A stretch of DNA of 64,000 nucleotides from Zipacnadum sp036504235. GTDB taxonomy: Bacteria; Armatimonadota; Zipacnadia; Zipacnadales; Zipacnadaceae. Positions 8,667-18,755 of the stretch are shown here, in pieces. How positions within the stretch are numbered: position 1 is the stretch's first letter; each line of letters opens with the position of its first letter. The DNA is taken from NCBI GenBank assembly GCA_036504235.1, contig DASXVN010000030.1:1-64000 (forward strand), in the 5' to 3' direction. Under the pieces are notes generated by a model. That model was not told the DNA's origin. It ran no database searches and saw only the letters and a program-made list of their open reading frames with translations. A program made the translations under genes and the position numbers.

Positions 8667-8680
8667 CCTACCTGGCAAGA

Positions 8681-8709
8681 GGGGGCCGGCCGAGCACCTG
8701 CTGGCCCCC
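8681..8709 (+). terminator. Hairpin after the SGNH gene
   Basis: GGGGGCC and GGCCCCC form a stem with a 15-base loop 15 bases after the stop. There is no T-tract, so it may stabilise the mRNA end rather than terminate. A second perfect 8-bp hairpin (GCGAGGGC/GCCCTCGC) follows at about 8754-8773, before the secA promoter. Confidence 0.35.
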
Positions 8710-8800
8710 TCGCCTCCCTCGGGAAACCTTCGCTGCCCCCCTAACGTTCCTTCTTGCGAGGGCCTCCGCCCTCGCCCTTACCCCCGGCGGGCGTCTGTAG

Positions 8801-8806
8801 TATAAT
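8801..8806 (+). promoter_or_regulatory. -10 box of secA
   Basis: A perfect TATAAT 77 bases upstream of the secA ATG. The leader between them can fold two short hairpins (CGCGCG-type near 8827-8840 and CGGGC/GCCCG near 8846-8862), which might matter for secA control, but no known regulatory RNA was recognised. Confidence 0.5.
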
Positions 8807-8882
8807 GTAGCCTGCTTTACTGGAACGCGCGCTCCGGCGCGTATCGGGCTTTTGCTGCCCGCAAAAAGGACATCTCCCCAAC

Positions 8883-11816
<2,934 letters not shown>

Positions 11817-11841
11817 TCTTCAGGTAAGGGGAGAGACTCCT

Positions 11842-14127
11842 GTGTCTGTAACCGCCGAAACCGACTTGGCCGAGCTGGATTTCGCCGGTGAGCGCGAGGC
11901 CTATTTCGCCGAGTGCGACGTGCATTACGCGACTTACCCGACTGACGTCACCGCGCTGGAAGCGGAACTGGAGGCTTGGGGGCAGGCGCATCCCGAGGCT
12001 TCCCCCTGCGCGATCAAGGCGCGGCTCTACGAAGTCATCGCCGAGCGCTGCCCGGTGAAGCTCTTTCGCACCTCCCCCTTCTACCACGAGATCGTCGGTG
12101 GGCGGGCGCGCAATCTGTGGGGCTTTGATGGCCTGGGCGGATGGCTGGTCCGGCGCAATCACCCGACGCTGATTCAGCCGCTCCGCGAGCAGGTGCAACT
12201 CTGGCAGGAGCAGTCCTACCTGTGGACCGGCCTGTTCGACCTCGACCACCAGACCGCCGGTTATGAGCGGCTGCTGGAGGTAGGCCTGCGCGGGATCATC
12301 CGCGCCGCGGAGGAGCGCCTGGCTTCCGCGGACGCCGAGCAAGGCGACTTTCTGCGCGCGGTGATCGCCGGGCAGGAAGCGCTGCTGCGCCTCGCGGAGC
12401 GGATGGGCGAGGAGGCGGCGCGTCTGGCCGCCGCGGAGACCGACCCGTGGATTCGCGCTCGCCTGGAACTGATCGCCGCGACCGCCCCGCGGGTGCCCGC
12501 CGAACCGCCGCAGACCTTCTACGAGGCGCTGGCCGCGTTGCTCTTCTACCGGGAGGCCTGCACCTCGATGGAGGGCCTGGGGATCAGCATCCTCGGCCAC
12601 CTGGACCGGCTGCTGGCCCCCTACTATGAGGCCGACCTCGCCGCCGGGCGAATCACCTACGCGCGGGCGAAGGACCTGATGGCGCGTTTCCTCAGCTACA
12701 CCGACGCGCGCTGGGACTTCCACCCCGAGGGTTGGCACGAGGTCTCCACCTGTATCACCCTCGGCGGCTGCGACGCGGCGGGTGCGCCGCTGGGCAACGA
12801 AGTCACCCGCCTGGTGCTCGAGTCCTACCTGGAGTTTCCCCTGGTCAACCCCAAGCTCAACGCCCGCGTGACCGCCGGCAGCCCCGACTGGTACCTGGAA
12901 CTGCTGGGCCGGATCATGCTCAGCGGGCGCAACGTGCTGGCCACTTTCAACGACGACGTGATCATCCCCGCTCAAGTAGCCGAGGGCAAAGCGGTCGCCG
13001 ACGCCCGGCTGTACGTCTCCGGCGGCTGCCAGGAGTTGGTGCTGTCCGGCCGGGAGTGCAGCGACCGCGCCGGGGGCGGCCTGTGGCTGCGCACCATGCC
13101 CAAGTTGCTGCTGCTGGCGCTGGGCGGCGTGACCGGCGTGCCGCTGGTGGAGCGTCAGGAGGAGCTGCTCGCGGACTTGGGGCTGAGCTTCACCGGCGCG
13201 GAGGGCGCGGATTTTGAGTCGCTCTACGGGGCCTTCCGGACCACCGTGCGGACGCTGCTGGAGCGCCTGGCGACGGTGGCGGCGGAGGGGGCCCGGCTGG
13301 CCTCCGTGGCCAACCCCTGCCCGCTGGTCTCCGGCGCGATCTACGATTGCGTTGCACGGGCCGAGGATTTCTACGCCGGCGGGGCGCGCTACAATGGCCT
13401 GACGGTCAGCTACGCCTCGGTCGGCACGCTGTATGACGCGCTGTTCGCCGTGCGCCGGGCAGTGTATGAGGAGCAGCGGCTGACGCTGGCGGAACTGGCG
13501 GGGGCGCTGGGGGCGGACTTTGCGGGGGCGGCGGAGCTGGAGAGCTACCTGCGGGCGCTGCCCAAGTACGGCCACGGCCGGGCGGAGCCGGATGCCCTGG
13601 CCGAGCGGGTCGCGCAAGACCTGCTGGCGGCGGCCGCGAACCTGCCGCAGGGCCGCGGCGGGCGCACCGAGCCTGCTTTCTTCACCTACTGGTGTTTCGC
13701 CGACGCCGGACGGGCCACCGGCGCCACGCCCGACGGCCGCCGCGCGGGGCAGTACCTGTCACAGGGCTGCGGGGCCTCCCGCCTCCGCGCGGTGGAGTCC
13801 CCCACCGACGCCATCCGCTCGCTGGAGAGCCTGCATCTGGACCGCTGCTCGGGCGGCGCGATCCTGGACGTGACCTTGCCCCTGACCCTCGCCGCCGGCA
13901 GTTCGCCGGCCTGGGCCGCCGGGCTTATTCGCGGCTTTCAGGCCCACCGGGGCTCCATTTTGCAGGTTAGCGTGCTGGACCCGGGCCTCCTGCGCGAGGC
14001 GCAGGCCGACCCGGCGAGTCACCCCGGCTTGCAGGTGCGCGTCGCCGGCTATACGGCGCTGTTCACGTCCCTGCGCCGCGACGTGCAGGACGAGATCATC
14101 GACCGCGCCTCCGCCGCGGGCGCCTAG
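11842..14127 (+). CDS. Glycyl radical enzyme, paralogue 1
   Basis: A 761-residue enzyme of the pyruvate formate-lyase/glycyl radical superfamily. The C-terminus carries the radical loop RVAGYTALF (Gly about 736), and the active-site loop reads SGGCQEL (Cys about 396). The C-x-E arrangement is that of dehydratases and C-N/C-C eliminases such as glycerol dehydratase and CutC, not the Cys-Cys pair of pyruvate formate-lyase, so a radical elimination on a polyol, sugar or related substrate is inferred. GTG 11842 has GGGGAG seven bases upstream. The required radical-SAM activating enzyme is not in this window. The 3' end overlaps the convergent Cys-rich gene by four bases. It is clearly paralogous to the enzyme at 18756-20879. 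Confidence 0.85.
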   Translation: MSVTAETDLAELDFAGEREAYFAECDVHYATYPTDVTALEAELEAWGQAHPEASPCAIKARLYEVIAERCPVKLFRTSPFYHEIVGGRARNLWGFDGLGGWLVRRNHPTLIQPLREQVQLWQEQSYLWTGLFDLDHQTAGYERLLEVGLRGIIRAAEERLASADAEQGDFLRAVIAGQEALLRLAERMGEEAARLAAAETDPWIRARLELIAATAPRVPAEPPQTFYEALAALLFYREACTSMEGLGISILGHLDRLLAPYYEADLAAGRITYARAKDLMARFLSYTDARWDFHPEGWHEVSTCITLGGCDAAGAPLGNEVTRLVLESYLEFPLVNPKLNARVTAGSPDWYLELLGRIMLSGRNVLATFNDDVIIPAQVAEGKAVADARLYVSGGCQELVLSGRECSDRAGGGLWLRTMPKLLLLALGGVTGVPLVERQEELLADLGLSFTGAEGADFESLYGAFRTTVRTLLERLATVAAEGARLASVANPCPLVSGAIYDCVARAEDFYAGGARYNGLTVSYASVGTLYDALFAVRRAVYEEQRLTLAELAGALGADFAGAAELESYLRALPKYGHGRAEPDALAERVAQDLLAAAANLPQGRGGRTEPAFFTYWCFADAGRATGATPDGRRAGQYLSQGCGASRLRAVESPTDAIRSLESLHLDRCSGGAILDVTLPLTLAAGSSPAWAAGLIRGFQAHRGSILQVSVLDPGLLREAQADPASHPGLQVRVAGYTALFTSLRRDVQDEIIDRASAAGA

Positions 14128-14447
14128 CGGAAGCACACGGGCAGCCCGGTGCCCTCCACGTTCCAGTGGTTGCGCAGGCACTCGCAGCAGACCCCGTGGT
14201 TGCCGCAGGCCTCGGCGGTGCAGGTGCACATCTCCAGGTTGATCTCCCGGCGCGGGCAGGACTCCGCCGCGCCGTGCAGGCTCAGCGTTTCCTCCGAGCG
14301 CGGGCCGCGCAGGCACATGGTCAGCGAGTCGCCGGAGCGGTGGGCCTCCATACACAGGCAGCAGGTCCCCCGGTTACCGCATTCCCCATTGCCGCAGGTG
14401 CACATTTGCACGTTGATCTCGTAGTTGGGACACTTACCCTCGGCCAT
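14124..14447 (-). CDS. Tandem DUF6485-like Cys-rich small protein
   Basis: A 107-residue protein made of two copies of one module, about residues 1-48 and 60-107. Each copy has a C...(E)IN-x2-MCTC spacing, then C-x2-x-G-x-CC-x-C, and ends in MC or VC, giving about 16 cysteines. The pattern resembles the DUF6485 family of small Cys-rich proteins, of unknown function but probably metal-binding. ATG 14447 has GGAGG seven bases upstream. It is convergent with glycyl radical enzyme 1 and overlaps its stop by four bases; whether they work together is unknown. A single-module copy is the usual form, so the duplication is noteworthy. Confidence 0.7.
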   Translation of the reverse strand: MAEGKCPNYEINVQMCTCGNGECGNRGTCCLCMEAHRSGDSLTMCLRGPRSEETLSLHGAAESCPRREINLEMCTCTAEACGNHGVCCECLRNHWNVEGTGLPVCFR

Positions 14448-14490
14448 CGTGATTCCTCCGTAGTAATTTTCTTAGTTCGGGTGTGGCAGT

Positions 14491-14648
14491 GTAGGGGCGG
14501 AAGTTGCGGGTCCGCCCGCAATCTCCGCCCGCGCCAACCAATAACCAGCCTATCATCAACGCCAAACGGGAGGCGAACGCCTGCGGCCTGAAGGTCAGCG
14601 GTAGCCGCGGGCGGAGATTCGGCGCTGACGCCGAACTTCCGCCCCTAC
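14491..14648. repeat. Nested inverted-repeat element (MITE-like)
   Basis: A 158-base intergenic element bounded by a perfect 15-bp inverted repeat (14491-14505 with 14634-14648, starting GTAGGGGCGG) and containing a second perfect 14-bp inverted repeat (14520-14533 with 14606-14619). The central part is A+C-rich and non-coding. Its GTAGGGGCG ends match those of the element at 22399-22508. It sits between two genes on the minus strand. Confidence 0.75.
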
Positions 14649-14671
14649 GTGAAACGGCGGTCCCGTCCGGG

Positions 14672-17281
14672 CTAGCCGCTGATCAGCAGCGACTGCCCTT
14701 CCTTCAGCGTGACGCCGGGCGCGAAGCTGCACACCAGTCGGCCCGCCTCCGCCTGCACCGAGCAGGCCACCGGCGCGGCGCCGACCAGGGCTTGCAGCGT
14801 CCCGGCCGCTCCCGGCAGGGCCAGGCTCTGCAGCGTCTGCTCGCCCCACTCCACGGACAGCGTGGCCTGCAGGCCGCCCGCGCCGGCGCGGAGCTGGAAG
14901 CTCCCCCAGGCGGTGGGCGTGGACCAGAAGCAGCGGAAGTCCTCGGCGTTCACGCGCGGGGCGAAGGACATGGCCCCCGACGGCGCGGACCAGTGGAAGC
15001 CGGACAGCGCTAGAATCGGCCCCCAGGCGGCCATGGCCCGGGCGTAGTGGTGACCGCATTCCGGCTCGTCCCAGGGGTTGCGGCGCGCGCCATCGTGGCG
15101 GGCGCGGGCGGTCTCGACGATGCGCAGGCCCTCCTCGACCAGCCCCTCGTAGATCAGCGAAGTGGCGGCGATGTACTCGATGCCGGTCCACACCTCATCC
15201 GCGTAGGGCGTGGGGATGGCCGGGCGGCCGCCTCGCGGCCAACTGCAGATCAGCAGGCCGCCCTCGTCGTTCAGCGCGTAGGTGCGCATGGCGCTAACGT
15301 GGGCGCGCAGATCGTGCTTGTAGTTGTAGCGGTAGATGGCCCGCATGGCCTCCTGCACGTGCGCCGGGTCCAGCAGGTAGCCCAGGTCAGACACGGAGGC
15401 CATGTACTGCGCCAGCAACTGGTCGCTGAGGCAGCCGGGGCCGAGCTGGTAGAGCGGGTCGGCGCCCACGGCGGCGCCCATGCCGATGGTGAGGCCCTCC
15501 GCCACCGGCTTGCCGGCCTGCGAGCGGACCTCCTGGATGTAGAACTCCCCGTTGAACAGGTGCTCGTCCCACCAGCGGCTGCCGCGCTCGAAGAGTTCCT
15601 GGTAGGTCGTGGCGGTGGTCTCGTCGCCCAGGGCGTGGGCCATCTCGGCGGCGGCGCGCAGCGCGCCCAGGTACCAGAAACCGGTCTGCGGAGTGGGGCC
15701 GTGATACTCCACGTCGTAGGTGTTGTGCTGGATGCCCTCCATCACCCCATCGCGGTCGGCGTCCCAGCCGCCTTCCACCCAGGCGAACTCCACCGCGGCC
15801 TTCACGTGCGGCCAGAGCTGGCGCAGCCAGTCGTCGTCGCCGTTGAGCTGCCAGTCGCGGTACAATCGCATGACCGAGCCCATCTGCCCATCGGCGGCGG
15901 CGCGGCCGTTGCGGGGGCTGCCCAGGGGCAACTCGGTGCGGAAGCTCATCAGCCCGTTCTCGGCGGTGTCGTTAAGGAACTCGGTGTTGCGCAGCGAGCG
16001 GCTCAGACTGGGGTACATGAAAGCGGTGGTCTGCTCATAGTTCCATACGTGCGTGCAGGTGCCGTGGCAGCAGCCGCTGTTGTCGCCGCAGCCCTCAAAG
16101 CCGTGGAACTCGCCGTCGGCGGTGCGCATGCAGGTCTGGGTGCGCAGGGTGGAGACGTTGGCCATGGCTGCGTCCAGCACGTAGTCAGGCAGCGTGCTGT
16201 CCAACATGGAGCGGACATAGCGCACCGATTTCTCCTCCAGGTCCGGCAGGTTGCGGATCGCGTACTCGGCGGCGGACCAAGCGTCGCCAAAGCGAGTGCT
16301 GTAGTGATTGCCGATGATGGTCTCACTCGCGCCCCAGCCGGAGCCCTTGACGGTGCGGTTGGGGAAGTGCCAGGCCAGCACCACCGGCATCTCCACGCTC
16401 TCCCCCGGCTCCAGCGAGGCGGACATCGCCAGGGCGCAGGAGGTGGTGGCCTGATCCTCGGTCGGCGCCACCGGGTACTGGTCCTGTAGCCGGCCATCCT
16501 GCAGATCCTCCCAGTAGGTCAGGAACTGGTCCCACGCCCAGTGCTGGTCGGGAAGCGTCCAACTGGTCCGGTAGCTGCAGTCCTGCCAGGTGGTGGCCAG
16601 CGCCAGGCTGCCGTACTGGATAGCGTCGGGGGCATAGCGGCTGGAGGTCAGCCGCAGTCCGCGGAGGTCCTCGCCCGGCACCCATTCGTTAAGGTTCTGC
16701 CCGTACTGGTGCCCGCGGTAATTCCCGGCGACGTCGCTGCCCCCGAGGCCAATGGCGTTGAACAGCGCCCAGGACAGCGTGGTCTGCACCGGCCGGGGGG
16801 CCAGGTTGCGGATCCGGTAGCGCAGAATGGCCACGGGCAGGCCGGAGTCCTCCGCGTCCAGGGGGATTAGCGGATTGAAGGCGGTCAGGGACAGCTCCAC
16901 CGGCAGCGCCGGGTCGCTCATATCCAGGCGGGCGAAGGGATAGGCGCCGGTGAAGACGCCGCGCTCCAGCCGGGGCAGGCCGGTCCCGCCGGAGGGGGAG
17001 AGGCCAAAGCCCGCCGAGTAGGGCGGCTGCAGTTGCGCCTCGGCCAGGCGCAGGACCGGCTCGCGCCCTTCCTCGCAGGCCCAGATGGCCGCGCCGCTAT
17101 TGGGCAGCAGCATGCCCTTGGAGGGACGGTTGAAGATCTCCCAGTCGCGGAAGTCGCCGTAGCCGCCCAGCGAGACGGTGCCGGTGCCGATGCCGCCCAG
17201 CGGGAAGGCGATCTCGTGGAGTTGCGGCCCGGAAAAGCGCCGCGCTTTGCCGCTATCGAAAAGGTCCTGCAGTGAACTCAT
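14672..17281 (-). CDS. GH116-family glycosidase (DUF608/GBA2-like)
   Basis: An 869-residue retaining glycoside hydrolase. N-terminal residues ~10-380 form the beta-sandwich (IAFPLGGIGTGTVSLGGYGD is the family hallmark) and residues ~390-869 the (alpha/alpha)6 barrel. The likely nucleophile is Glu about 416 in THVWNYEQ and the acid/base Asp about 523 in QHNTYDVEY, both as in GH116. Family members cleave beta-glucosides, beta-xylosides or glucosylceramide. No signal peptide is seen, so it probably acts on imported glycosides. ATG 17281 has AGGAG nine bases upstream; the open frame runs further but the extra residues are non-family. It is divergent from URO-D paralogue 2 across 163 bases. Confidence 0.88.
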   Translation of the reverse strand: MSSLQDLFDSGKARRFSGPQLHEIAFPLGGIGTGTVSLGGYGDFRDWEIFNRPSKGMLLPNSGAAIWACEEGREPVLRLAEAQLQPPYSAGFGLSPSGGTGLPRLERGVFTGAYPFARLDMSDPALPVELSLTAFNPLIPLDAEDSGLPVAILRYRIRNLAPRPVQTTLSWALFNAIGLGGSDVAGNYRGHQYGQNLNEWVPGEDLRGLRLTSSRYAPDAIQYGSLALATTWQDCSYRTSWTLPDQHWAWDQFLTYWEDLQDGRLQDQYPVAPTEDQATTSCALAMSASLEPGESVEMPVVLAWHFPNRTVKGSGWGASETIIGNHYSTRFGDAWSAAEYAIRNLPDLEEKSVRYVRSMLDSTLPDYVLDAAMANVSTLRTQTCMRTADGEFHGFEGCGDNSGCCHGTCTHVWNYEQTTAFMYPSLSRSLRNTEFLNDTAENGLMSFRTELPLGSPRNGRAAADGQMGSVMRLYRDWQLNGDDDWLRQLWPHVKAAVEFAWVEGGWDADRDGVMEGIQHNTYDVEYHGPTPQTGFWYLGALRAAAEMAHALGDETTATTYQELFERGSRWWDEHLFNGEFYIQEVRSQAGKPVAEGLTIGMGAAVGADPLYQLGPGCLSDQLLAQYMASVSDLGYLLDPAHVQEAMRAIYRYNYKHDLRAHVSAMRTYALNDEGGLLICSWPRGGRPAIPTPYADEVWTGIEYIAATSLIYEGLVEEGLRIVETARARHDGARRNPWDEPECGHHYARAMAAWGPILALSGFHWSAPSGAMSFAPRVNAEDFRCFWSTPTAWGSFQLRAGAGGLQATLSVEWGEQTLQSLALPGAAGTLQALVGAAPVACSVQAEAGRLVCSFAPGVTLKEGQSLLISG

Positions 17282-17444
17282 GGGGGTCACTCCTGGGGAA
17301 GACTGTAATCTCCGGGACGCGGGCTCGCCGGTGAGGAGCAATTCGCTGTCGGGTCCGGTCTGCCCTCCTGCGCGTCCCGGAGGATTTGCCGGCCCGGTGG
17401 CGAATCGGCCCTCATCATTTCGGTCACCAAGGAGAGATACCCCG

Positions 17445-18521
17445 ATGACTTCACGCGAACGCGTGCAGATGCTGCTCCGCCGCGAACTGCCGGACCATAT
17501 GGGCCTGTACGAGCACATGTGGCCGGAGACGATTCCCCAGTGCTGGGTCAACGAGGGCTACCCCGAGGGGCAGCCGCCGGAGGAGGTCTTTGACTACGAC
17601 CTGCGCGGCGCGGGGGGCTGGCTGGACAGCACGCCCTTCCCGGGCGTCAATGAGCTGGTCGAGGAGACCGACGAGTGGCGGGTCAGCCGCGATGGCCGGG
17701 GCGCCACGCTCAAGCACTGGAAGAACAAGTCCGGCACCCCTCAGCATATCGGCTTTACCGTCACCGATCCCCAGAAGTGGCAGGAATACAAAGAGCCGCT
17801 GCTGGCCACCAGCCGGGACCGGCTGGGGATTGACACGGCCCGCGCCGACCTGGAGAAGGTCCGCGCGGCCGGCAAGTTCGCTTTCTTTGGCAACCTGATC
17901 TTCATCGAGCTACTGCGGGGGATGCTCGGCGACCTGGTCTGGCTCCCGTCGCTGCTCACTGAGAAGGCCTGGATCCACGACATCAACCGCACCTTCCTCG
18001 ACTTCTTCAAGCGCCACTACGCGCTGCTCTTTGCTGAAGTCGGGGTCCCGGACGGCATGTTCATGTATGACGATATGGCCTTCAGCAACGGCCCCTTCGC
18101 CTCGCCCGCGACCATGCGTGAGCTGTTCCTGCCCTATTGGCGCGAGCTGAACGGCTTCTTCCACGACTACGGCCTGCCGGTTATTCTGCATTCCTGCGGC
18201 GACGTGCGCCAGCTTATGCCGATCATCGTGGAGGCGGAGTTCGACTGCCTGCAACCGATGGAGGCCAAGGCGGGGAACAACGTGGTGGAGTTCGCGAAAG
18301 AGTACGGCGACAAGCTGGCTTTCATGGGCAATATTGACGTGACGGTGCTCAACACCAACGACCGCGCCAAGGTCCGCGCCGAGATCGAGGGCAAGCTAAC
18401 CGCGCTCAAGCAGCTCCGCGCGGCCTACTTCTTCCACTCCGACCACTCCATCCCGCCCGACGTGCGCTACGAAACGTACCAGTACGCGCTGGAGGTCTAT
18501 CGGGAGTTGCGGGAGTACTAG
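17445..18521 (+). CDS. URO-D/MtaA-like methyltransferase, paralogue 2
   Basis: A 358-residue URO-D superfamily protein. It keeps the zinc motif of MtaA/MtbA-type methyltransferases (HSCGD, about residues 247-251), preceded by a barrel strand and followed by GNIDVTVLNTNDRAKVRAEI. By family analogy it may transfer a methyl group between a corrinoid protein and an acceptor, possibly from methoxylated plant material, but no corrinoid protein gene is nearby. ATG 17445 is chosen because AGGAGAG lies about nine bases upstream and MTSRERV matches the family start; the open frame extends back to 17178. It shares a promoter region with the divergent GH116 gene. Confidence 0.8.
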   Translation: MTSRERVQMLLRRELPDHMGLYEHMWPETIPQCWVNEGYPEGQPPEEVFDYDLRGAGGWLDSTPFPGVNELVEETDEWRVSRDGRGATLKHWKNKSGTPQHIGFTVTDPQKWQEYKEPLLATSRDRLGIDTARADLEKVRAAGKFAFFGNLIFIELLRGMLGDLVWLPSLLTEKAWIHDINRTFLDFFKRHYALLFAEVGVPDGMFMYDDMAFSNGPFASPATMRELFLPYWRELNGFFHDYGLPVILHSCGDVRQLMPIIVEAEFDCLQPMEAKAGNNVVEFAKEYGDKLAFMGNIDVTVLNTNDRAKVRAEIEGKLTALKQLRAAYFFHSDHSIPPDVRYETYQYALEVYRELREY

Positions 18522-18604
18522 GGAGAAAGGGCTTGCTGATGTAAGGCAGGGACTACGCAGGATGTCCTGAGCCTGTCGAAGGGTCCCCCGCCGGCCGTTT
18601 GCCT

Positions 18605-18751
18605 GGCCCACCCCGCCCTCGGCGACTCGGGCACCCCTCCCGGTGCGGGAGGGGCTTGGGAGACATTAACGGCGGGGCTTGGCTAAGGGATTCCCCCGGC
18701 CCCTCCCATTATGGGAGGGGTGCCCGAGGTCTTCCGAGGGCGGGGTGGGCC
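18605..18751. repeat. Large inverted repeat between convergent genes
   Basis: Two arms of about 50 bases (18605-18654 and 18700-18751) are near-perfect inverse copies; each also contains its own hairpin (CCCCTCCC with GGGAGGGG). It lies between the stops of URO-D paralogue 2 and glycyl radical enzyme 2 and may act as a bidirectional terminator or be a mobile palindrome. The widespread bacterial motif CCTGAGCCTGTCGAAGGG is present just before it at about 18564-18581. Confidence 0.7.
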
Positions 18752-18755
18752 GCCT

